Positions 45,364 through 56,645 of a stretch of 64,000 nucleotides of DNA are shown piece after piece. The DNA lies in the NCBI GenBank assembly GCA_020747015.1, contig JAGTJM010000029.1:310001-374000 (forward strand), in the 5' to 3' direction. The notes beneath the pieces were generated by a model, which was not told the origin of the DNA, made no database searches, and was given only the letters and a program-made list of their open reading frames with translations. Both the position numbers and the translations under genes were made by a program. Origin of the DNA: Pyrenochaeta sp. MPI-SDFR-AT-0127 (taxonomy: Eukaryota; Ascomycota; Dothideomycetes; Pleosporales; Cucurbitariaceae). The stretch's first letter is position 1. Each line of letters starts with the position of its first letter.

Positions 45364-47030
45364 ATGTCTCTCGACAAGAACGAGGCAGCACTTCATATCT
45401 CCGACAAGGAGAAGGCCCTTGGGGCTATGGATGGTGCTCATGCCGCTGCGGCCAGCCATCGTGAACATGAGATGACGGTTCGCGAAGCGCTGCGCAGTTA
45501 TCCCTGGGCTGTCCTTTGGTCACTCATTGTATCCATGTCTATCATCATGGAGGGCTACGATACTATTCTCATCGCGTCTTTTTACGCCTATCCAGAGTTT
45601 CAACAACAATTCGGCGTCTATGATCCGGCTACTGGTAAACACAATATCACAGGACCCTGGCAATCTGCGCTTGGCTCCGGCGGTACAGTTGGTGCTATCA
45701 TAGGAGCATTTGCAAATGGATATCTCTGCCACCGATACGGATTCCGTTATGTCTTCTTGGGTGGAATGATCCTCATGATTACTTTCATTTTTATCTCGTT
45801 CTTCGGCCAGACGGTTGAATTGCAGGTTGTAGGCCAGGTTATGTGCGGGTAAGTCCTGTAAATAAACATGTTTGCAAAAACCTTTAATTGACCTTCTGCT
45901 ACAGTTTACCTTGGGGTATCTTTGCGACCATTGGACCAGCATACGCATCAGAAGTATGTCCGCTTGCGATTCGTCCTTATTTGACAGCATACGTAAACAT
46001 GTGTTTTGCCATTGGTCAACTCATTGGTGCTGGTGTGCTCCAGAGCTTACTCGGCCGAGGAGACGAATGGTCTTATCGCATCCCTTTTGCCATCCAATGG
46101 CTGTGGCCTCCGTTCCTGATTGTTGCCGCTATCTTGATTCCGGAGAGCCCATGGTGGCTTGTTCGCCAAGGTCGCACTGATGACGCTGTGAAGGTGGTCA
46201 GACGGCTTACAGCCGGTAAGGAGAAAGACAATGCGGAGAACGTAGTGGCTCTGATGGTGCATACCAACAATCTTGAGGAGCGTATAAAAGCTGGCTCGTC
46301 GTATCTAGATTGTCTTCGAGGCAGTGACCGGCGCCGAACTGAGATTGCGTGTGTCACCTTCCTTGGCCAGATTACCTGCGGTGCTCAATTCGCCTACTCT
46401 GCCACCTACTTCTTCTTGCAAGCCGGCATGGCTGCAAGTAATGCATACAAGCTGAATCTGGGTGGTACAGCTTTAGCATTTTGCGGCACAATTGGTTCAT
46501 GGTTCTTGATGAAACACTTCGGCCGTCGCGCTCTTTATATCAGCGGAATGCTAGCGATGCTGGTCTCCCTCATGATCATTGGAATCCTCGATATTCCACG
46601 CAACATAAACAAAGCCATATGGGCTCAAGCAGCGATGTGTTTCCTATGGTTACTAAGCTACTCTTTGACCGTTGGACCTGTAGGATGGACGATCCCGGCC
46701 GAAGTCTCCTCAACACGACTGCGTTCTCAAACAATTGTGCTGGCTCGAAATTCGTACTACATCTTCCAGATCATAGCGACTGTTATTGAGCCGTACTTTA
46801 TCAACCCAGGAGAGTTAAATTGGCGGGGAAAGACAGGGTTTTTCTGGGCAGGTACCACGCTCATATCCCTGATATGGGCATATTTCCGTCTGCCTGAGAC
46901 GAAGGATCGCACCTATGACGAATTGGACGTTATTTTTGACAATAATATTCCTACTCGAATGTTTAAAGCCTACGAGGTTGACAGTTTCAACCACTACAAC
47001 GACCAACAAGTTCGATTAAAAGGAATATAA
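45364..47030 (+). CDS. MFS alpha-glucoside-type sugar transporter
   Basis: Predicted plasma-membrane sugar/H+ symporter of the MFS sugar porter family, MAL (alpha-glucoside permease) branch. Exons 45364-45848 and 45905-47030, 536 residues, one 56-bp intron giving C-G-L-P-W-G. Twelve hydrophobic segments can be counted. Family marks: G-Y-D-T near TM1, a G-R/K-type loop motif (H-R-Y-G-F-R), P-E-S-P-W-W-L-V-R-Q-G-R after TM6, G-P-V-G-W-T-I-P-A-E in TM10 and the C-terminal P-E-T-K-D-R-T-Y-D-E-L-D motif. Together with cytosolic GH36 it suggests uptake of alpha-galactosides or alpha-glucosides; the actual substrate is not readable from sequence. Confidence 0.93.
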
Positions 47031-48600
47031 GCGGGGTATCGTTGTGTTGGCCACTTCCCGTGTAGATTAGTGTTACAGCACTGTATGGGAAGTGATGGTG
47101 TAGAGCCCAGTACAATATGCAGGAGACAAGTAGTAATTACTTATCTCTAGCATTGATGTGCTGTTTTTCTATATTGTCACGGTCTTCAAGACACAGCACA
47201 GGTGCCGCCCTATAAGTACTGTAACTATGCCTAGTCAAACGCGCTCGAGTGGCGAGGCAATGAGTATTTATAGGATAGCCATGTGATAAATTGAGTTGTA
47301 CAGGGCTCCCTAGCGTTGCATGTTTATTTACAGGTTGCTCTGCAACCTTTGATTAGCCAATTCCAATGCCGATGTATCTGAAAGGTTTAGTAGGTCCAAA
47401 GGCCAATCCTATGGTCGATATGGTAATGCGTTCAAAAGTGCCTGTAGATCTAGAATGGCTACATATGTGTAGTGCACAGTTCTGAAGAGGAAATGACGGT
47501 GTCAGCCAATTGCAGACCTATGGCCGTGTTGCAGCTGTTGTAGAATGTAGCTCCACAACCTGGTGTCCGGTCATTTGAAATGGTGACAGGGAGAAACGGG
47601 CGGAGATTGCGGTGAAGGGTATTCTTGCACTGTGAACAGTGATTGGGTGTAGCTAAACATTTATTATGAGCTAAACTAGTTAAGGAATGATTCAGCCCGT
47701 TTTGTAATGCTTCCGAGGACGAGTTCGCGTTTACCTGCCATTCTTCACAACATACTAACATTAGAAGAGCAGTTCAGAGGAATTATCTTGCAAAATTAGA
47801 GACCTCCCGTCAGCTGCATTGTGCGCTAAGCATCTGCATTCCCATTTTGCCATGTATCATGAACACAGCTGCGTCCTAGCGACAATTGCACAAGCATGTC
47901 GTTAGATCCGACTTTCTATTTATGCGGCTTATATAGGAGGCCCAACGTAAACTAAAGTACTCGATTTTGAAGTATTCATCATTGTGAAATATCTCCCAGC
48001 AATAATAATTGTGAAACCGGTGCTGCGTGCTGCACAGACGCGCTAATATTGCGCTCAAACCACATGTAATGCGGGGGACAAGTCTACTCACCCGTGTTTA
48101 AAAGCGGCTACAGCACGGCTTATGATCCTGATGACTATTATCATTGGCAAATACCGTTGCTGTTGCTAATTGTAACACCCAATGTGCTACCCTGAATGCG
48201 AATTCACACTAATGCCAAGGATCCAGCACCTAAGCGAACTGCCCAGAACATGGTTATTCTCCGCGGGGGCGGCACAATCCTAGATTGAGGCATGGGCTAG
48301 ACCTCAGAATTTCTCTCAATGCGACATACGACACAGTATACGATTTTTAATATATAAGATTGCTCCCATAACCATAAAAAACTCATTCACCAGAGTATTG
48401 TTTAACTTTTTTCGCTCTAGCTGAGTGCTGAAGTAAATTAAACCAGCAGTTGTGATCGCAACTATAACATCTCAATTATATGTCGGCTTCTATATAAACC
48501 AAGACAGAACCCAGTGTATCATCCATTAGAATCATTTCAACCTGAATCTCCTATAACATAGCCCTGTCTTAGCAAACCAAGATAAACACTCTTATCAACC
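47031..48600. other. Intergenic region (1.6 kb)
   Basis: No gene supported. It contains the 3' end of the sugar transporter and the upstream region of the small secreted protein, including a GCGGGG (CreA-like) near 48265 and a TATA box at 48491. Confidence 0.5.
48491..48498 (+). promoter_or_regulatory. TATA box of the small secreted protein gene
   Basis: TATATAAA lies 110 bases before the ATG at 48601, at a usual distance for a strongly regulated fungal gene with a short leader. Confidence 0.55.
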
Positions 48601-48807
48601 ATGCAGCTTCTCTCCATCTTCGTTTTCGCTGGATTCACAGCGTTCGCCTCTGCAGCTGTCGGTGGCAAGTGCTCAGGTAGCTTGGCTCACGCATGTATCT
48701 GCCTGGACGAAACCATTTGCAAAAACTATATCCATGGCACAGTTGTTGCAGGAAAGTGTCCAAACGACCCAAACAGCGTTAAGGGCTGCTACATCTACTG
48801 CACTTAG
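48601..48807 (+). CDS. Small secreted cysteine-rich protein
   Basis: Single-exon gene for 68 residues. The first 18 residues form a clear signal peptide (hydrophobic core, A-S-A end). The mature 50 residues contain seven cysteines at precursor positions 24, 32, 34, 40, 53, 63 and 67, an odd number, so one is either free or pairs between chains. The pattern C-x7-C-x-C-x5-C-x12-C-x9-C-x3-C with C-P-N-D-P before G-C-Y resembles small secreted candidate effectors of Dothideomycetes. I do not know a characterised relative. A good TATA box and a gene-poor setting fit a regulated secreted protein. The function (effector, antimicrobial or other) is not established. Confidence 0.8.
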   Translation: MQLLSIFVFAGFTAFASAAVGGKCSGSLAHACICLDETICKNYIHGTVVAGKCPNDPNSVKGCYIYCT

Positions 48808-50571
48808 GTACGTGAGTTGCTCTCAAGTGAGAGCTATAAATAAAGTCAAGACAAAACTTTGGGCTAATAGATGAGACAGGATAGCTCCATCGTTGACTAT
48901 CTCTCGCCAAAATACCGTCGTCCATACATCATCTTCATTACGTTCACTTCGCAAGATATGTACTGGTATGGTCAATTTGGTAATACTTTGTTGCAGAGGA
49001 TCATCAAAAAAAAGGTTGTGCTTTGGATAAAGATTTCTCTCAAAAATGAGGTTGCCTGACTGTAAAGTCAGTCACTTACGTAGCCGAACCAATGCATTGA
49101 GTAGCGGGAACTAAACCCTCTTTTTAATGTGAATTCAGACCAATTCTTCGCTGTATATACACATTTGGAAGATTGAGTTGAGCCAGGTAACAGTCTGGTA
49201 GTGTTAATGGGAAACATACTTGGTGTGGTCTGATCATAGGTTGCTTGTTCATATATCCGAATAGGATTTAGGCGCCAAGGTAGCCTCACAATCTGGATGA
49301 TAGCGCATTAGAATATGTGGCAAGTACTCCAGAGATGCCACAAAGACGGCATCGTGCGAGTAATTTAACCTAAGACCACTGGTATGCTAAAGGAGGCTCC
49401 GTCTGAGCAATGATTATGTATAGTAGCCTTTCCATGAGAGACTAGAAGAGCGTATGTCGGATGAAGTTGTTATAAAGTGTTTTGAGTATGTTTTCGCAAT
49501 TTAAGCTTCAATTACAAAATGAAAGAGCTTTACCTCTTTAATGAGATACTAAAAGGGCGTCTTCTACCACGACCAGGCGATCATTCCTTGTACGGCCGCA
49601 TTCCTACCAAGTTGCCATGCCAAAGCCCGACCTTCTCTAATCGGCGTCTGAATATAGCTATCATAATAGCTTGTACTCGTGAAGTGCGGCTAGTATTTCG
49701 TCATCCAGAGACTTAAGCACATAGCCGACAAGCGCGATTGTATTAGGAGTCGAAAGCGCGGTGATTAAATAAATAAGTCAGATACAAGATAGAACGGAAG
49801 TGCCTTGATTAAATGATCTATGGTCACTAGGGGACGGCTTTGAGTTGTTATTTTGCGCATCGGTTGCTCTCGCGTTGACACACGCCAAGAATGCTTGTTG
49901 TGGAGGCAGTGCGATGAGTGAATTAGCGGAGATTTGCTGATTGACACAGAAGATAGGGTTAGAGTAGAGCGAGAAAGCTATTCGTGACGGGAGCAGTGTT
50001 GGAGAAAGCGAATCCTGCCGCAGGCGTTTACCCATGATGTTGTGCTGGTGAAGTAAAGTTGAACTAGGCGCAAGAGAGAATGTGCGAGGGCTGTACCTTC
50101 CCGCGTTAGCCCACCGTTGCGTCAGCCGTGCGCACCACCTTTGAAGCGCTAGTCGGACGACATATCTATTCATAGTTACTCTTCTCTCATCGTCATTTGC
50201 CAAGTTGGGAGTTTGGTAGAAGAGCGCTTGCTTCGTGGGAGAGTAGGCGGCGTGCGTGCGACATCTGATCAGCATGGAGTCAGAATCGTTCTCGAGCTCA
50301 GGCAGTGCTTCTTTTGCATATCCACCACAGTCTGTCGGGCGAGTACATGACTTTGACGGCGAGGCGAGACTTTAATCGAAGACGTCGCTGCATTGCTGAC
50401 GTACGTGCCCTGGCATTTGACCCCTTTGCCGTCATTGTCAATTATGGTCGAAGTCGCCCACATACTAGGAAAATCTCGTGTCCTTGAGTATTCGATGACC
50501 GCATCCCCAGTCTCTGACCATGGACACCAGGTTTTACATTCTTCTTCACCTGTAATTTACCTTTTGCTGCG
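48808..50571. other. Intergenic region (1.8 kb)
   Basis: No gene supported. Open frames of up to 165 codons (for example 49778-50275 minus) show no similarity. No repeat structure is seen. Confidence 0.45.
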
Positions 50572-52650
50572 ATGCCGTCGTTCGTTTGGCTCTTTGCGGC
50601 TCTTGCCACAGTCAAGCCGACTCTAGGTGCTCCTGCGCCTCAAAGCATTAGCAAAAAATCCCCCTGTGGTGCGTCCTTTGGCCTTACCTATCTAAATAGC
50701 TTATTCGGGAATTGCTGCTCGCAATACGGTTCCTGTGGTTCAACAAGTGGCTACTGTGGCCAGGGCTGCTAGTCTCGATACGGAACCTGCAATTCGGTAC
50801 CAGCACCATCACCATCCACCACACTCAAGGCTTCCGCACACGGGAAGTGTGGCGGTACTGGTGGTGCAACCTGCCAGGGCTCTCGAAATGGTGACTGTTG
50901 CAGGTATGTCATTGATCATCTTGCAACAGACTCGTTCGCTAACCAGCTGCCAGCCAGTACGGATGGTGTGGCAGAACAAATGGACACTGCGGGACGGGCT
51001 GCAACCCGCTGTTTGGAACATATTCCGACTCGCAACCGTCTCCAATCTTTTCAGTTCCGTAGTCAGAGGTCTGCCACACGTTCTTCGACTCCAGCATCTA
51101 CTTCGTCAACTATCGTCGTGTCGACCAACGCTCGGTATGGTAGTGCGTACGCAGCTTTGCCTCGGGGCATGACGTGCCGTGGTTCGAAATGGGGGAATTG
51201 TTGCATCCAATACTCTTACTGATATGTCCTTATGTCTCTAAGTAGTCACATTGTCCTGACTGCTCAAAGCGGAAGCACCGATGATTACTGCGGTTCTAGA
51301 TGTCAGTCAGGGTTCGGCGATTGCAAGGCGGGGCTGCTGTCCTTGTCCTCCATATCCTCAACCATGACCGCAGTCACATCACTTTCTGTATCGAGATCAT
51401 TCTCTTCAACAACTATAGCTTCTTCGTCTTCAGTCTCGGTATCATCCACAATATCTACTCCCCATTCGTCGTCGTCGACCAGCACCGCGACTCTATCTTC
51501 AACCTCGCCAGAGCTCTCGTCGAGCAGCTCGACGCCTGTGGTCTCTTCAGACTCAAGTCAGACAACCTCTTCCAGGTTACCTACCATAACATCTTCAAGT
51601 GCTTCCGTAACATCTTCGGGTAGTTCTTCAGAAGCGCAGTCAAGTCCTTCCATGCAATCTAGTGCCAGCTCTAGCATCACGTCCTCGGCAGGTGCTAGTT
51701 CTAGCTCTAGCCTTCGGTCCTCCACATCCGAGAGTCTGCCTAGCTTGTCTAGCCCGTTTACTAGTTTACAGATTACGCCTGCCATGTGAGTTTAGTGACA
51801 AACATATCCACGCCGCCATGAGCTAATTTGGTAATACTTTAGCAGTGCTTTCTCAGAGGTTTCTTCCACATGTTCCATAATCTCCGTGTCCTCCGAGGCG
51901 TCTTCTGTGGCAAGTAGCTCCACAGAAACCATGGTGTCTCCAACTTCGACCGAAATATCATCTACGATCCCATCACCAAAACCAACAATACGTTCGTCGA
52001 CAGAAACTCAGGGCCAGACATCTTCAATCGAGCCTTCTATTGCTGCCTCGACATCGACCGACGCCCCATCTTCAACGACCGAGTATTCTACGGTCACATC
52101 AAGCACGATCGTGTCCAGCACACCATCAAACATGCCCAAGACCAATGCTGCTGAAGACGGCGGTTTCGAAGCTATTACCGTAACAGGCGTTCTTTAGACA
52201 GGAAAAACTAGCAACCCATCTTTCCTTTATGACTTTATGGTGCCTTCATTGGTCACGACTCCGTTCAGCGGAAATCAAGTCGGATCTATTACCTACAAAG
52301 CCGGTGCACCCCCCATGCAGACCTGGTTCAATCAACCCATAACCCTGGAGCCTAAAACTCTATATAAACTTTCCGCTATAAGTTCTCTCCCTCTGGCGCG
52401 TCCGGGGCTGTTTGAGATTAACATATTGCACTATAGTGGATCAAGAGCAGTGTCAATAACCCCGGCTGTACCATCTACTTTTACATCGGCTCTGCGGATG
52501 GTTCGTCGGTTGTGCAGATCATATCCAGTAGTCCCTCAGCACTACTAATACCTAATTGGAGGGAGGCAACTGGAGTTCACCAAAACCACCACGACGACAA
52601 CTTTGACATTCAATGTTCGACTGACTTGCAGCAGTACTGTGACTAGTTAA
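50572..52650 (+). pseudogene. Decayed chitin-binding (CBM18) protein gene
   Basis: Remnant of a secreted chitin-binding protein with a signal peptide, three CBM18 (hevein-like) modules, a long Ser/Thr-rich mucin-like linker and a C-terminal beta-domain region. Module 1 (about 50665-50770) has G-N-C-C-S-Q-Y-G-S-C-G-S; module 2 spans a 60-odd-base intron (50900-50953); module 3 is at about 51125-51320. Breaks: an in-frame TAG at 50770 where Gln is expected; Cys-to-Tyr changes in modules 1 and 3; a frame change at about 51050; the donor of intron 51222-51269 reads AT instead of GT; a TAG at 52195 where Trp is expected; frame changes at about 52450 and 52570. Most point changes are C-to-T or G-to-A, as in RIP. 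CBM18 proteins in plant pathogens can shield fungal walls; this copy should be inactive. Confidence 0.8.
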
Positions 52651-53203
52651 CGATCTTATTATTTTGATGAGATCTTATTCCAAGCCGCCTAGTCTATACG
52701 TTGGGTCCATTAATGCATAGCTTATCCAAGCGACTCTATCGTGTCATGTAGTCTTACACTCTGCAGATATAATAAAGCCCATTCAATATTTTGATACTAC
52801 TACGAGATCATGAGGAGCGAGTTTCAAGCGCCTCGTCGAAAATTATATTATCAATCAGGCTCGTCTGCAATCTCTCCCCGTTGTTAATTTGCGAGATTAT
52901 TACCATAATTATGCTCTATCTATACTATGTACATAAACTCGCAAGGATGTTAATAACTTTCTGTGACAGAGGCATAGTTAAAGGAACAACTGTTTGGCGT
53001 CATCACCAATTACTTTGATATTTCTAAAGCCGTCATACAATAAAGTATATTATTTAATACCTCCGTGCTGTAGACGAGAGCATCTACTCTCTATTATAGG
53101 CTTGAAAAGATACCCGGGTGGTGTTTTGCGATATTCTAGCTAGCATTTGGAGCATAATTCGAAGAGGAATGTTACTAAAAGAAGCGCCTGCGGTGGTATC
53201 TTC
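52651..53203. other. Intergenic, AT-rich
   Basis: AT-rich stretch after the chitin-binding pseudogene with no open frame of interest. Possibly mutated repeat DNA. Confidence 0.4.
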
Positions 53204-54219
53204 AATTCAGGCAAAGTCTGTCGCGATGTCAATGAATACGTAAGCAGCAGAAACTGCCAGCTCCCTTGATTTTATAGGCTCGGCACATGCCCGCAGTACT
53301 GTGATGGGACGGATAGCTGCAAGCGACATGAGGTGACCGAGGAGTGAGGCAGGATGTCTCGTTGCAGAGGCCAAGCTGAACGTGGATTTCAAGCATTGAA
53401 TATAGTTTGGGTATGAACCTAGAGAGATAGTACAAGCAGTTCGATGAAAGAGGTCGTATGATGGAGTGGATGATGATGGTGTTTCAAGGCCGATACAATC
53501 ATTAGAAATACCGTCTAAAACCAAGCCAACATACAAGAGATTCTGGGTCGTGGTAATTCAACCTTTTCAGAAACTGGATCGACGGACTGACGATTCTGAT
53601 GCCTCGGATCGATCAACGATGGCGAGGTATCCGGTCTGACGAAAATCATGTTTCAAAAGCTCTACCCAAAGCATGTTGCCTTGGATCCAACCATCGTTAG
53701 CGATGGCCAGTGAGATGTGTGAGATTACATCGGAAGCTTGCTTCATTGAATCCAAGCGCTCCAAATGCGCGAAACTTCCTGGGTTTTCCGACTCCAAATG
53801 ATTCGCATTCCCCAGACGCTCACCCACACGAAGCGGGAACACTAGCCACATCAAGAAGGTAAAGATTCAAGATATCTGCACTAAGTCCCAAATAGGCTGG
53901 TGAGCGCATTGCGACCGGGCGCACGCCCGATTGCATATCGATTCCCATAGTATCCCAATGCGCCAAGATGGAGTCAGATTCGAGGGAAGTCGGCAGCAGT
54001 GTCTGGCAGTAGTACACGTGGGCGCAACTTGACTTACACGACATCATCACAATCACTTCTTGGGATTGTTTGGCTTAAATATTGCATAATCTGAGACCTA
54101 GTGAACGGCTTCTGCTGATGTTTATGGAAGGCGAGTAATTTGAAGACCTCGGCAGCGTAAAATACCGAGGATGTTGGGAAGATGTTCACTCCTGGGAGGA
54201 AATTCATCACAGAGTTCAA
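53204..54219 (-). pseudogene. Possible decayed or unresolved gene
   Basis: Four neighbouring minus-strand open frames (54219-54034, 54056-53820, 53854-53567 and 53536-53207) look mildly coding and could be exons of one gene, but I could not join them with convincing splice sites. Segments such as P-A-Y-L-G-L-S-A-D-I-L-N-L-Y and L-L-G-H-L-M-S-L-A-A-I-R-P-I have the helical look of fungal transcription-factor C-termini. No zinc cluster was found. It may be a remnant, a degraded regulator or chance. Confidence 0.25.
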
Positions 54220-54256
54220 AGGCTGTCATTCTAAAGACTTGGAGACAGGATACGCA

Positions 54257-54262
54257 TATAAA
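54257..54262 (+). promoter_or_regulatory. TATA box of the cutinase gene
   Basis: TATAAA lies 93 bases upstream of the cutinase ATG, at a usual distance. Confidence 0.5.
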
Positions 54263-54354
54263 CTCTCTTTGATCATGGTTAGATACTTTGTGATTAATCT
54301 TCTTCCTCTAAACCATTTACCTTTATCTGTCAATCATCACTGAGCTTACTCAAT

Positions 54355-55318
54355 ATGAAGCTCTTTGCATCTACTTTGCTCTCGCTTATCTTCTGCACCA
54401 GTGAATCGCTATCTCTTCCTACTGAGTCATCGGTCTCATTTGACGTTGCCGACCTCGCCAACACCGACCTCTCTCCAGAAGAATATTTCCTCACTCTTCC
54501 GGAGCCTAAAGCTCTTAGCAAACGCCAGTATTCAAGCAGTACATACAATCAACTTACCGACGGCACCGCTTGCCGACGTGTCACAGGTACTCGACTATAC
54601 AGTCTTGGAAATATGTGTGGCATGAACTGATAAGTGTAGTAATATATGCTCGTGGCACAAACCAAGCTGGCAATGTAGGAGACTCTGCAGCTGTTGGTCC
54701 CTTGTTCTTCAACAACCTTACCAGTCGCCTTGGAGGAACAGGTCAGCTCGCTATACAAGGTGTTACATATTCAGCCAGTGTCTCCGGGTTTTTCCAGGGC
54801 GGCGACCCAACGGGAAGCACCACTATGACGAATCTTATCTCCACTGTAAGCAGAACTAATGACCAATGTCAAGCAATATTTGAATATTGTGAAGATAAGG
54901 CTAATACATAACCGCAGGCCGCAACCAGATGTCCTTCTACCAAGATCGTTCTTGCGGGCTATAGCCAGGGTGCTCAGCTTGTACACAACGCTGCGCAGCG
55001 TACGTCTGCTACCAACGCTGCTCGAGTAGCTGCCGGTACGTCACTCTTGAAATCTTGCCTCATCTATTCTAATTTAGTCCCAAATTTTCTTTTCCTCTGT
55101 TATCCATGAAGTAGATAGCAATCTGACTGTTCACAGTTGTTGTTTTCGGCGACCCGAAGCGCGGCCAATCATTTGGAAGCATTACCTCGTCAAAGACTCT
55201 AACAATCTGTCATACCGGCGATAACATCTGTGAAGGCGGGTCATCGATCACTGCTGCGCACTTGAATTACCAGCAGGATGCGCCCGCAGCAGCTACCTTT
55301 GTTGCTGGAAAGGTTTGA
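54355..55318 (+). CDS. Cutinase (carbohydrate esterase family 5)
   Basis: Predicted secreted cutinase, a serine esterase that splits the plant cuticle polyester. Four exons: 54355-54586, 54640-54845, 54918-55035 and 55137-55318, giving 245 residues; introns of 53, 72 and 101 bp, all GT-AG and in phase. A signal peptide of about 20 residues is followed by a propeptide with a K-R dibasic site (L-S-K-R-Q), a likely Kex2 cut. The triad is Ser about 162 in G-Y-S-Q-G, Asp about 214 in G-D-N-I-C and His about 227 in A-A-H-L-N-Y. Cysteines near C-R-R, R-C-P and I-C...I-C fit the usual two disulfides. It is convergent with the metalloprotease gene, 251 bases apart. Confidence 0.94.
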
Positions 55319-55569
55319 GACAATGAGTGTCCGGTGGGAACAGCAAAGCGAAGACAAATTGGGCAGCCTGGTACATTGTTCTCGTGACTTTCTTTTACGA
55401 GCAGGAAAAGTAATGAAATAACGCGTTATGAATGGTAGCGCAAGCAGCCCGATTACGTGACAATGTGCTGAAACCTTTTAATACAGATAGAGCCTGTCAA
55501 CCTTCAGGCACATACTAGTGAAGATAACCAAGGTGATCGGGGCTAGCTGCAAGCTCCAAGGCAAAGAAG

Positions 55570-56645
55570 CTAGAGAGCCTCATAGCTTCTGTGAGGGGCC
55601 CGAAACTGCACCCACTGACTGTACATACGGACCTCTTGACCATGCGTGAACTCGTTGTAGCATGTCCTGCAACGCTTGTCAGTCTCTGGAAGGACGTAAT
55701 TTTGGTGGGCAAAAAGACTGCAACTCACTCTTCTGAATAGTCCATGTAGTTGGTAACTGGATCAAAACCAGGACCGATGCACGAATCTCTGCCGTGATCG
55801 CAGCCTCGTATCCCAGATGATGCAACACGATCAGACTCTGCAGGAGTGTCGTCGATTCCGTCACCATCACCACGACAGCCTCCTTCGAAAGTATGATACA
55901 CTGAGGTTGGCGGGTCAGCAGAGTACTGCAAGAATTTGAAGGGGTGTCAACTCGCAGCCAAGCCAGTGTCCAGCCTCATGTACGAGAGTATTGCCTTGGT
56001 TAAAACTGCTTGTACCGCCAGGAAGGACATCAGATCGAAGTAGAACCGCATCCTGAAACCAGGCCTCCGACTGGGGCATAACAGCGCTTGGGAATGCATC
56101 AACTATACCCATGACGATGACCCACTTTGGAAACGCTGCGCTATGGTAATAGTCAATCGATGGAAAAATGTAGATATTCAAGTCAGCATAGGTTCCCTTG
56201 CGAAGAAACTTCTTCATGGCCAGCTCAGCCTGGTTGCTTGTCCAATCTGGAGCAATAGACCAGTCGACTCCTGCCTGTCTCCAAGAGATATTATGGGGGC
56301 GGTATGCATCGTTGAGGACCTTTGTTTGGTGCGTCAAAGCCGAGGGAGCCACGAAACCGTTCTGCTCGGACTTGGCATCAGCAATAACATGGTAATAGCT
56401 AACAATCAGATCATGAGTCAGTAAGTAGTCCATAAGCCCTGCAAAATTGATCCAGCGTACATGTCGATATTAATACCAGTTTCATTAGCAAGAGAGGAAC
56501 CCAAGGACCGAACATCCATCTCGTGGAGCTGCAGGTTTCGGGCAAACTGAATCTGCTCTCGCGTAGGCGAGTGCGTACCGCAGATGCTCGTCATTGAGGT
56601 AACAGATGTGATCATCATTGACCAAAGGAGGGGATTGAGTTGCAT
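55570..56645 (-). CDS. Secreted zinc metalloprotease, family M43 (pappalysin-like)
   Basis: Predicted secreted metalloprotease of the metzincin type. Four exons: 56645-56461, 56398-55956, 55900-55729 and 55666-55570, giving 298 residues. The zinc motif H-E-A-G-H-W-L-G-L-Y-H (His 202, 206 and 212, Glu 203) appears only after joining exons 2 and 3. The intron there (55901-55955) starts GCGAGT rather than GT, so it is a GC-AG intron; its branch TGCTGACC and acceptor CTCAG are normal. Downstream are D-D-T-P-A, and N-Y-M-D-Y-S with the Met of the metzincin Met-turn, then E-F-T-H-G-Q near the end, all usual for M43 fungal proteases. The N-terminus is a plausible signal peptide. Without the GC-AG splice the frame ends 12 residues after the second His. 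Confidence 0.88.

Noticed and set aside
38339..47030. Secondary-metabolite gene cluster
   Set aside because: No polyketide synthase, NRPS, terpene cyclase or tailoring enzyme is present; the genes fit sugar use better.
49778..50275. 165-codon minus-strand frame
   Set aside because: No similarity, atypical amino-acid mix and no promoter or splice signals; likely chance.
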